Virus record (IMG/VR): IMGVR_UViG_3300047379_000570
Span: 1 to 64,000 of that record
Source of the DNA: a virus
Length of the DNA: 64,000 nucleotides
Reading direction: 5' to 3' (one strand)
Position numbers and translations under genes: made by a program. The notes below the pieces were generated by a model, which was not told where the DNA came from, did no database searches, and saw only the letters and a list, made by a program, of their open reading frames with translations. Shown piece by piece: positions 42,601 to 50,352 of the stretch; positions within the stretch are counted from its first letter, which is position 1, and each line of letters opens with the position of its first letter.

Positions 42601-45143
42601 TCTTCTTCTACTGATCCAAGTACAGCGTTTACATAGTATCTACCAGCTAATAATGCTTTATAGTTACCAGTATAAATCAAATCGTATTTTACTGCATCTA
42701 AATATCTGTTTACATCTCTTGAACACTTAGCAATATCGTATGTATATGAAGGATATGTTGCTGCAATATATGCGTGGACTTCTGCTACTAAGAATGCTCT
42801 GTTTGCTTCAATACATTCTACAGCAAAAGTATAATCAGTATGAGTTTGCGGAGTGTTTGTACCAGCAATAACTGGAACAGTTGAATCTCCTGTTGCACCA
42901 TTGATACCGTAATCAATGTAGTCATAAATTTGCTGCATTATGTTTGCTGCCGCTGCGCCTGCTACTGCTGCGCCTGAAGGTCTTGTTGTTACTTGTGTCT
43001 CTGCATTTCCAGATGTTTTTGTAACTGAACCATTTGTTGCAATATCGCTCATAATAGCTTGTAGTCTTGATATTGCATCTAAACTATATGATACATCTCC
43101 CGAAGGTGTAATTGCTCCCATTGGTGCAATTCTAGTTGAACGTAGTTCGTCACCTACAACTGCACATCTTTCAGGAACAATCATTGGAAGTACTTCTTTA
43201 AACTCACCTGTTTTAACAAACAATGAAGTATTAGCTTTAACTTCTACAGGAATACCTGTAGGCACTGTTGCATCAAGTGCTGCTGTAATTATATTAATTA
43301 ACCCAGTTAGTGTAACTTGATCGTTAGGTAATTCTACCAATGTTGCGTCAATTTGTTGTGTAATTGGACTACCAACACTGTTTAGTGTTTGATAATTTGC
43401 TGCTGGTGCTGCATTACTAATAACAGCGTCAACTACTTCTTCCATGTAGTCTAACGTTGCTGATAATTGTTGGTATTCATCTTGTATACTAGCAATTAAT
43501 GCACCACTATCAAAATAAGTTAGTGTAGCAGCTCTAGTTCTTGCATTGCCACCGTGTCCTAAGTCCCAAATAAGTGCATCAACAATTTGACCAATGTCTC
43601 TTGCACATTTTACTTTATCATCTTGAGTAAATCCATCCCAAATACTTCCGCCAGCAGCATTAGCAATTTGCCAATCTACCCACTCAGTTGCTTCTGCAGC
43701 AATAAAACTTCTATTAAGTTCTAGTAATTTTTGTGCACCAGTACTGTTATGTCCAATATCAATTCTTTCTAAACCATAACGTACAGTTTTGAAAGGTTTA
43801 TCTAATGTATATCCATAATCAATACTATCTGTACCATTATCAGCAACATAAAATACATTATTGATAATACCAAAATCGGCCCATTCTAAGTTTGAATCAT
43901 TAACTTTTAATACTTGACCATCTGTACCAAGTGGCAATCTTGCAGGACCTGCTCCGGAGTAATAAACAATATCTCCGTCAGTTGTTAATACTGTAGTTTC
44001 AGCACCACCTACCATTTGGTTCCAATAAGAACCTACTAAATCTTGGTCTGGTCTGTTTTGTGTAACTGTTTCATCTGATGTGTGTTCTGCAACACAAACA
44101 TAACTTGAGTTATCATATCTAACCATGTCGCCAGCATCATAGTATGTTGCATCTGCCCAGTCACCGTTCCATTCTTGACCTTGGTTTAAGCGATTCCAAT
44201 ATGTAGCATTAGGTGGACGATTCCCAGTACTATCAGCTGTACACAAATATGTGTAACCGCCAACGCGAACAACGTCTCCCGTTTTATACGCAACGGCATT
44301 GTCATAATCTCCAATAAATTTAAAGCCTGTTGAAAACACATCCCAATCTGTTTGTGCTGGAGTTGTAGGAGTTGTGCCAGTATGATTTTCTACAGCAACA
44401 TACTGATAACCGCCATAGTTTACAATATCGCCTCTTTGGTAAGCAGTAGAATTGCTCCATGTATCTTCAAATTCTAAACCTTCTACAAATTGTACCCAAT
44501 GGGCTGCGTCGGTTACAAATGCTGTTGAATCTGAAGTATGTCCTTGTAGGCACAACCACAGTCCGCCACCGCGTTTAACAACATCATTTAACTTATATCG
44601 TGTATCAGTTGCCCAATTATTTTTATAATCAAAACCTGTATTTAAACTATCCCAATCATTAACGTTTGCTTCTAAGCCTAAGGCTAAAGTAGCTGCACTA
44701 GTATGACCAGTAACACAACGATAAAGTCCAGCGCCGTACTTAACTAAATCTCCAACTTTGTAGTAAGTATCAATAGCCCAACTTGATTTCCAATCAAAGG
44801 ATGGCTGAGCGAATGTATCCCATTTAGATTGGTCATTTTCAAGTAGTGCTTGCGACATATGTCCAGTAGTACAAATGTATACTGTTGAACCATATTTTAC
44901 AAGATCATTTAATTCATATTGTGTACTAGCTTGCCAGTCACTTCTCCATTTTTGACCATCTGTCATTAGTTCCCATTTGTTAGTTCCTAAATCTAGATTA
45001 AAGTCCGACAATGAAGTATGTCCGGTTACACACAAGTATGTTTTACCGTTTACTAATACTACGTCATCAACGTAATAGGTTGTAGAAGTTACCCAGTTGT
45101 TTTTCCAAACAAATCTAATTCTACCTAATTTAAACTCAGCCAT
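39696..45143 (-). CDS. Giant tail fibre A with seven CBM-like repeats and a beta-propeller-like insert
   Basis: An 1815-residue fibre protein. Residues 1 to about 385 hold seven repeats of about 50 residues of the form W..-x-Y..GD.V.Y.G..Y.C...HTS, like chitin-binding CBM5/12 modules. A beta-helix-like middle follows (VPERCAVVGDELRSTRI), with two helical CxRD modules (near residues 512 and 804). Residues about 1182-1466 form a propeller-like insert with repeats of S.DG.NW and YG.G.FV. The end has FYTSTDQDGNFRVGELF and SDSIVPTQKAIRTYI, a module shared with neighbouring fibres. The next upstream gene is a paralogue without the propeller. It probably binds surface glycans. Confidence 0.8.
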   Translation of the reverse strand: MAEFKLGRIRFVWKNNWVTSTTYYVDDVVLVNGKTYLCVTGHTSLSDFNLDLGTNKWELMTDGQKWRSDWQASTQYELNDLVKYGSTVYICTTGHMSQALLENDQSKWDTFAQPSFDWKSSWAIDTYYKVGDLVKYGAGLYRCVTGHTSAATLALGLEANVNDWDSLNTGFDYKNNWATDTRYKLNDVVKRGGGLWLCLQGHTSDSTAFVTDAAHWVQFVEGLEFEDTWSNSTAYQRGDIVNYGGYQYVAVENHTGTTPTTPAQTDWDVFSTGFKFIGDYDNAVAYKTGDVVRVGGYTYLCTADSTGNRPPNATYWNRLNQGQEWNGDWADATYYDAGDMVRYDNSSYVCVAEHTSDETVTQNRPDQDLVGSYWNQMVGGAETTVLTTDGDIVYYSGAGPARLPLGTDGQVLKVNDSNLEWADFGIINNVFYVADNGTDSIDYGYTLDKPFKTVRYGLERIDIGHNSTGAQKLLELNRSFIAAEATEWVDWQIANAAGGSIWDGFTQDDKVKCARDIGQIVDALIWDLGHGGNARTRAATLTYFDSGALIASIQDEYQQLSATLDYMEEVVDAVISNAAPAANYQTLNSVGSPITQQIDATLVELPNDQVTLTGLINIITAALDATVPTGIPVEVKANTSLFVKTGEFKEVLPMIVPERCAVVGDELRSTRIAPMGAITPSGDVSYSLDAISRLQAIMSDIATNGSVTKTSGNAETQVTTRPSGAAVAGAAAANIMQQIYDYIDYGINGATGDSTVPVIAGTNTPQTHTDYTFAVECIEANRAFLVAEVHAYIAATYPSYTYDIAKCSRDVNRYLDAVKYDLIYTGNYKALLAGRYYVNAVLGSVEEDMFYVRDASGIRNCTVTGLTGTLGSDNAYGTKRPSAGAYVSLDAGWGPADTRVWIASRSPYIQNVTSLGTACIGLKVDGALHDGGNDSIVANDFTQVLSDGIGYWVTNLGRSELVSVFTYYNHIGYLAENGGKIRATNGNNSYGAFGSVAEGVDDTESAVTGTVNNRYYEAQIGRVYTDATEILALEYNNAGTNYTTENNTYTFSGIGYDQVLVGDEIRDNGIFEVRLLTEGEDYRASSNTAQAGTTTSITLAGSETAPSSAYVGMMIFIKTGNGAGQYGYVDTYNSGTKVATILKPSTGTAGWDHLIPGETIVAPNAVSTYSVEPRVVVAAPTQTITGNTNYSSSRAVDDIAYNGNVFATVTAGSAVVDTSTDGIAWSAGGAISTNNLGKIKGGKIGGTAHFAATSSGSVFAYSTDDGANWSGYGLGGNTADALEIAKDVLVYIDNTTRVTGVYNGTTNTVGGSVAGSDAFLDVVYSSAANTWLAIAANGVTAYSTNDGTSWSAGALPTLGAGTYSAIAYGNGRFVATAIGTDEAAISFDGVNWTATTMSSSADWSTVKYGQGTFLSVAKDSGGTTKAATSPDGIVWTAQVMPSQNLWQAVGYGTGTWAYGCGDANAVGASSGNFTQAILRAASASGAISNIRVIEPGSGYATPPTVTLTDPSNTVDATWTVRVGDGALAQPSFQNRGVDWESADGFVSGDGYGDIYQNGKFVNLAGLTDIPQEGANVTFAGDSNYYKLVNVTNLLGSGPYTATLQLSPEVTIPDAPEHGVAAEVRIRYSQVRLTGHDFLDIGTGNFADTNYPGTPSTAPDATKETKEEGGGRVFYTSTDQDGNFRVGELFSVEQSTGKSTLNADAFNLAGLQELQLGVITLGSSNTAINEFSTDGTFAANSDSIVPTQKAIRTYIQSQIGGGGSNLNVNSIQAGNVKIQLNSISHVTDDTINITSRANFTGGISGSPLALNYFLQR

Positions 45144-45176
45144 TGCTTACTCCAAAATTTTGTGTCTTCTTATACA

Positions 45177-45184
45177 TATTTAGC
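45177..45184 (-). promoter_or_regulatory. Possible late promoter (GCTAAATA) for fibre A
   Basis: GCTAAATA on the minus strand, 33 nt before the fibre A ATG and overlapping the fibre B stop. It is the same variant seen before the HNH gene. Confidence 0.4.
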
Positions 45185-48100
45185 CATTCCCGTTTAAGAA
45201 TAGCTGTGCTTTCAACATATCACCTAATATGCCGTCAGTGAAATTTACTTGATCTTCAAAATTAACTACTCCTGTTGGAGAGCTTATTTCATCTTGATTT
45301 AATATATTTGTTTGTCCAGCTAATAGTCCGCTGACTACAACATCGGCTCCACCACCGCCAATTTGTGCTTCAATGAATGTTGCTAGTGCTTTTTGTGTTG
45401 GTACAATATTATCACTGTTAGCAGCTAATGCTCCGTCAGTGCTAAATTCTCTAACAACTGCGCTAGTACCACCTAACGATACTCCGCCTAGTCTTAGTTC
45501 AGTTAATCCAGACAATTGGAAGTCATCTGCATTCAATGTAATAACACCAGTAGCCTGTTCAACCTTAAACAACTCGCCTACTCTAAAGTTACCATCTTGG
45601 TCAGTTGATGTGTAGAACACTCTACCACCGCCACTGTCAACTGCTTCGTTAGGTTGGCTAGGCTCGTTAGCAGAATCATAACCAAATATATATCTGCTAG
45701 GATATTCAGTATCACTTGCATTACCTGTACCGATATCTAAGAAATCGTGTCCTGTTAATCTAACTTGACTATAGCTTTCTCTAATAGTGATTGCTGTTGC
45801 ATGTGCTTGTGTTGTATTTGATTTTAAATACGGTGTTATTGCTAATGTTGCTGTAAAGTTTGGTGCTGTTCCAGTAATATTTGAAACTTCAACTACAGCA
45901 AAAAGTGTGTCAGTACCGGCAAATTCTAAGTTTGCGCCAGGTCCTGGAATCAACGATAATCCTGTTACATTAATAGTTGATCCAATTGGATATTCATCTG
46001 CATAACCGGCACCTGATACAGTTGCAACAAATGCTGATTGATATCCAGTACCTCTATTTGACCATGTAGGCTGTGCTAACACGCCATCGCCAATTCTTAC
46101 TTCCCACGCACCTGGTGATGTTGCGTTTGGATCTGTAATTGTAACCGTTGGAGGTGATGACGATACATAACCCGATCCTGGTTCAATAATTTTAAATTGA
46201 TTTAATCCGCCGCCGGAAATAGCAAGTCTTACAAACGCTGTTGTGCCGCTAGTTGGATCATCAATAACAACTCTTGGTTCAATTTGATATCTACTTGTAC
46301 TATCAGGTTGTACAAGAGTTGCTCCGGTAAAATGCTGCCAACCAGCACTGTCATCTGATTCTTTAGCGACAGTAACTTGTTTACTAACATTATCAAATGC
46401 TGTAATATATCCATATTGCCCAGCACCTGCGCCACTAATAATAACTATTCTCATACCATCATAGTTTGCAAATGTATTAATATCTGCTCCTGACATTATC
46501 ATAGTTCCTGCACCTAATGACCCGCCGTCCTGTGCGTTACCTTGTAATTGTAGATAGCCTGTTCCTAAAGGAAGTAGTCCTGTGCCTGTCAATCTAATTT
46601 GGAAGATGCCGCCATCTCTAGTATTAGCAGTTGTAGAAGCTGCTCCAGACCCTGCGCCAGTAACTGTGTATGTTGTGCTGGCATCATATCCTTCACCTGC
46701 GTTTGCATATTCTACAGTCAATACTTGGTTACCATCAGTAACTACATTGTTAACAATTGCTTGTCCTGCTCTATTATTTAATGAAGCAGTGATTGGTGTT
46801 TCAGTGTTATCAACACCTTCTGCAACACTACCATATTTTCCGTATGAGTTGTTACCATTAGTACCTCTAATTTTTCCGCCATTCTCTGCAAGATAGCCAA
46901 TGTGGTTGTAGTATGTAAACACACTAACAAGCTCTGTTCTACCTAAATTTGTACACCATACACCAATACCGTCACTTAGTACTTGTGTAAAGTCGTTAGC
47001 AACAATAGAATCGTTACCGCCATCGTGCAGGTCTCCGTCAATTTTTAATCCTGTACATCCAGTACCGATTGTAGTTACATTTTGAATATAAGGAGATCTA
47101 GTTTTAATCCAAACACTTTCATCAGTTGGGCCAGTACCTGGATCTAAACTTACATATGCTACGTCATTAACTGGGCGTTTAGTAAAGTATGCATTATCAA
47201 CAGTTAATATGTCAAACAACCCTTCCATAGTTAAATTTCTAATGCCACTAGCATTTCTAACATAGAACATCTTAGTTGACTCGTATCCTGTTTCTGGTTG
47301 TATTACTGTACTTCTTAATTCGTCACCAACAATTGCACAACCTTCTGGCACAATAATTGGAAGAATTTCTTTGTAAATTCCAGTTTTAACTATTACAGTT
47401 GATTCTTTTAAAGTTTGCACTTTTGCATTAAAGGTTGTTCCAAGACCGCCTACTTGTGTAAAAGTTTCATTTTTCCAAGTATCAAATGTTCTGTTTAGTT
47501 GATTCCATAAATCTCGACCAGCGTCTTCTTGTGCTTGTGTTCCTGACCATGTAGTTGTTCCGTCGATAAATGCTTCGTACCAACTTATCCATAAAGCAGC
47601 ATCTCCGGCAACTATTGCTCCGGAACCACTTAGGTCGCCATATGGATTACTTGTTCTAGCATTATTTGATTCTAGTACTGCTTTTAAATTAGGAGCATCA
47701 GTAGCATATTGTGCGTTTGCAGATGCGCTTAATTCTAAAGCATTATCAATAGCAGTGTAATTAATTGAATCTCTATATGTAGGATTAGCTCTAATTTGAT
47801 CACATGCATATTTGATTGTTTGATAAGGAGAGTTTAAACTTTTGCCTCTCTCTGGATTATCAATTCCAGATGGGTGTACGTAGAACACATCAGCTATAAG
47901 ATCAAGGTCTTGCCAATCTAATCCTGTAGATTCTACACGTAAAACTTGTCCTTCATTACCTCTAGCAAATCTTTGCTTGTTTAGTTTAGCAGGATCGTTT
48001 GTATATGTAATTAAATCACCACGTGTTGTTAGTACGTTTGATGTTTTACCTTCAGCATGTAAATTCCATGTTACTGAATCAGTATCTGGTCTTTTACCTG

Positions 48101-49622
48101 TTGTTGATATATGCTTTACTGTACAAATATATGTGTTTGATCCATACGTTGCAAGATCTTCTAGTTTGTATTCTCTTTGATCAGCCCACTGACCTCGCCA
48201 CTGTCTGCCGGGAACAACTACTTCCCAATGCGTTGCACTTGGAGGTTCAACTACATCTTCATTGTCTAAGATAGCAACATATAAGTAACCGTTGTGTCTA
48301 ACAACATCTCCTACTTTGTATTCTTGCGAGCTATCATAATTATAATCGCCCTTGTGATCAAAGTTTTCATAAACTTGTTGCCAAGTTGCTGTATCCGTTG
48401 CTTGCGGCTTTACGTTTACATTATTTACTAATGCTCTATATCCATATCCGCCATAGTCAACTACATCACCAATTTGATATTCAACTACTGCGTCCCATTG
48501 ATTTTCAAATTCCATTCCTTCTAAATATAAATTCCAATTGCTCAGTTCAGATGGAAAATTTGATGGACTTGCAGAAATGTGTTGTGTAACACATTTCCAA
48601 ATACTTGATCCTTTTTTAACAATGTCGTTAACTTTATAATTTATACCGGCGTTGTGATCTTGTAAATAATTAAATGCTTGAAACGCTATTTCCCACTTAG
48701 ATAAATCTAATTCGATACCTTCGTCTGTTGTTGCTGCACTAACATGTCCAGTAATACATCTGTATAGTGTTGCATTATTCTTTACAACATCATTTGGTCT
48801 GTAGCGTGTGCCGTTAACCCATGTACCCTTGTACGAATCTTGTTCTGAAATAATGTGCCAGTTCTGAGATTCTGATTCTAATCCATCGTTGAATACCGAA
48901 GTACTAGTATGTCTATTAATACATTTGTAAATATATCCATTATAAACTACTATATCGCCTATATCATATATTGTTCCAACGGTCCAGTCGTTTTTATATA
49001 CTTGGCCGTCGATTTGCTTTTCCCAGACTGCTTCATTAGATACATTAAAGTCATTGCCCATTCCTGTGTGAAAATGACAGTAAAAAAAGAATGGTGTAGC
49101 ATCAAGAGGAACAGTAATTCTTATTTCTCTATAATGTGCAGTATTAAAATTAGCGACATAATTATCACCAGTAACTTCAGTATGATTAATATAATATTTT
49201 ACACCGTCTTCAAATCTAAAACCACTGTTTACTAATGTACCATCTTCTGTTTTGCTAAAGAACATAGGATGAGGATTTGGCGCACCTCCGTTAGCATTTG
49301 GAAAATAAACGTTAGTTTGATCGTCTTGATTGAATACGTATGTTAAACCTTTCTTTAACGTAATTTCAGGACTTAGTTGTCCTGAAACTCCATTGAAGTA
49401 ATAAATGTTTCCTGTGTCAGCAGCATTTCTTCCTACAGTTACATATACTTCTTGATCCAATGTGCCAAAGTCAATATCAAAAGATGCTGCCGATGTGTGT
49501 CCTACACGACATACATATGTCGACCCTGCATATTCTACAATCTCGTCTTTAATGTATGCAGTAGTCGGAGACCATTGATTTTTCCATTTAAAACGTATTC
49601 TATCTAATTTAAAATCTGCCAT
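45180..49622 (-). CDS. Giant tail fibre B with CBM-like repeats and a cupredoxin-like insert
   Basis: A 1480-residue paralogue of fibre A. It too begins with seven CBM-like repeats (W, GD.V, Y.C..H.S), but repeat 1 is split at about residue 55 by a domain of about 140 residues. That insert reads TLKKGLTYVFNQDD, HPMFFS, then ITVPLDATPFFFYCHFHTGM, the ligand layout of a type-1 copper (cupredoxin) fold. The beta-helix middle and the C-terminal module (FYTSTDQDGNFRVGELF, then NSDNIVPTQKALATF) match fibre A. There is no propeller insert. Blocks of near-identical DNA are shared with fibre A. Surface binding is likely. Confidence 0.8.
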   Translation of the reverse strand: MADFKLDRIRFKWKNQWSPTTAYIKDEIVEYAGSTYVCRVGHTSAASFDIDFGTLDQEVYVTVGRNAADTGNIYYFNGVSGQLSPEITLKKGLTYVFNQDDQTNVYFPNANGGAPNPHPMFFSKTEDGTLVNSGFRFEDGVKYYINHTEVTGDNYVANFNTAHYREIRITVPLDATPFFFYCHFHTGMGNDFNVSNEAVWEKQIDGQVYKNDWTVGTIYDIGDIVVYNGYIYKCINRHTSTSVFNDGLESESQNWHIISEQDSYKGTWVNGTRYRPNDVVKNNATLYRCITGHVSAATTDEGIELDLSKWEIAFQAFNYLQDHNAGINYKVNDIVKKGSSIWKCVTQHISASPSNFPSELSNWNLYLEGMEFENQWDAVVEYQIGDVVDYGGYGYRALVNNVNVKPQATDTATWQQVYENFDHKGDYNYDSSQEYKVGDVVRHNGYLYVAILDNEDVVEPPSATHWEVVVPGRQWRGQWADQREYKLEDLATYGSNTYICTVKHISTTGKRPDTDSVTWNLHAEGKTSNVLTTRGDLITYTNDPAKLNKQRFARGNEGQVLRVESTGLDWQDLDLIADVFYVHPSGIDNPERGKSLNSPYQTIKYACDQIRANPTYRDSINYTAIDNALELSASANAQYATDAPNLKAVLESNNARTSNPYGDLSGSGAIVAGDAALWISWYEAFIDGTTTWSGTQAQEDAGRDLWNQLNRTFDTWKNETFTQVGGLGTTFNAKVQTLKESTVIVKTGIYKEILPIIVPEGCAIVGDELRSTVIQPETGYESTKMFYVRNASGIRNLTMEGLFDILTVDNAYFTKRPVNDVAYVSLDPGTGPTDESVWIKTRSPYIQNVTTIGTGCTGLKIDGDLHDGGNDSIVANDFTQVLSDGIGVWCTNLGRTELVSVFTYYNHIGYLAENGGKIRGTNGNNSYGKYGSVAEGVDNTETPITASLNNRAGQAIVNNVVTDGNQVLTVEYANAGEGYDASTTYTVTGAGSGAASTTANTRDGGIFQIRLTGTGLLPLGTGYLQLQGNAQDGGSLGAGTMIMSGADINTFANYDGMRIVIISGAGAGQYGYITAFDNVSKQVTVAKESDDSAGWQHFTGATLVQPDSTSRYQIEPRVVIDDPTSGTTAFVRLAISGGGLNQFKIIEPGSGYVSSSPPTVTITDPNATSPGAWEVRIGDGVLAQPTWSNRGTGYQSAFVATVSGAGYADEYPIGSTINVTGLSLIPGPGANLEFAGTDTLFAVVEVSNITGTAPNFTATLAITPYLKSNTTQAHATAITIRESYSQVRLTGHDFLDIGTGNASDTEYPSRYIFGYDSANEPSQPNEAVDSGGGRVFYTSTDQDGNFRVGELFKVEQATGVITLNADDFQLSGLTELRLGGVSLGGTSAVVREFSTDGALAANSDNIVPTQKALATFIEAQIGGGGADVVVSGLLAGQTNILNQDEISSPTGVVNFEDQVNFTDGILGDMLKAQLFLNGNG

Positions 49623-49635
49623 TTTTTTATCCTAA

Positions 49636-50007
49636 TTATTCGTTGCCAGCCGAAGATGACCCATCATCATATGCTACTTTTGTATTTACACTTGCTACTA
49701 ATTCGCCTTCACTATTAACATAATACCAAACATTTTTATCATGCCATCTATACTGTTCGTAATTTAAGTTACTATATAGAAGCTCGTGGTCGATATCTCT
49801 GCCTTCGTAAAAGTCAAAACCTTCTTCTAGTTGATCATAATCGTTTGCGTTATCGCCCGGCTTATTAATTTGTATGCTTCCATTAGCATCCATTTGATCC
49901 ATTTTGCCTAAAAACAACTCTCCAGAGTCTGTTCTACGTAATCCATAAAAATATCTATTTCTTACTGCTGATAAAATTTGATCTGCATTTTGTCCCATAT
50001 ATGACAT
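49636..50007 (-). CDS. Conserved virion structural protein (123 aa)
   Basis: A 123-residue protein beginning MSYMGQNADQILSAVRNRYFYG, then RRTDSGELFLGKMD and an acidic tyrosine-rich region (EEGFDFYEGRDIDHELLY). This protein type is typical of fibre regions of marine T4-like phages. It sits between fibre B and a small beta-sandwich gene in one transcription unit. The function is unknown; an adaptor or connector is inferred from context. Confidence 0.55.
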   Translation of the reverse strand: MSYMGQNADQILSAVRNRYFYGLRRTDSGELFLGKMDQMDANGSIQINKPGDNANDYDQLEEGFDFYEGRDIDHELLYSNLNYEQYRWHDKNVWYYVNSEGELVASVNTKVAYDDGSSSAGNE

Positions 50008-50018
50008 ATCATTACCCC

Positions 50019-50348
50019 TTATACAATATCTACATAACTAATAACGGCATCTAACGATTCGCTTTGATTCGATACAAGATACAATTGATTTGACGGTGCA
50101 AGAATTAATTTTTCTCCTGCTGCTAGTGCTCGCAAACTTGTGTTTGGCGGTACCATAACATCTTTCATAAAGTATCCTTCAACACTTGTGTCGTCATGAA
50201 CTAAAACACTAGCACTTACAACACTCTCAGTTAAGTTTGCTAAACTTAAACCTACAATAGTTGATCTAGTTGCTGCATCAGTTTCTATTGCTAAGATTGG
50301 AACTGTCCCAACTTCTTTTACTACTTTATTTTTAAATTGTGTTGCCAT
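50019..50348 (-). CDS. Small beta-sandwich structural protein (109 aa)
   Basis: A 109-residue protein with the same pattern as the 105-residue gene near 39.5 kb: ATRSTIVGLSLANLTESVV, then MVPPNTSLRALAAGEKLIL and SNQSESLDAVISYVDIV. It lies directly after the LamG-bearing fibre C. The ATG has AGGA upstream. A small capping or decoration subunit is plausible, but no family can be named. Confidence 0.6.
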   Translation of the reverse strand: MATQFKNKVVKEVGTVPILAIETDAATRSTIVGLSLANLTESVVSASVLVHDDTSVEGYFMKDVMVPPNTSLRALAAGEKLILAPSNQLYLVSNQSESLDAVISYVDIV

Positions 50349-50352
50349 CTTT

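Noticed and set aside
48909-49235. Reading frame of 108 codons on the plus strand
   Set aside because: It is antisense to the conserved fibre B coding region, with composition expected of a shadow frame.
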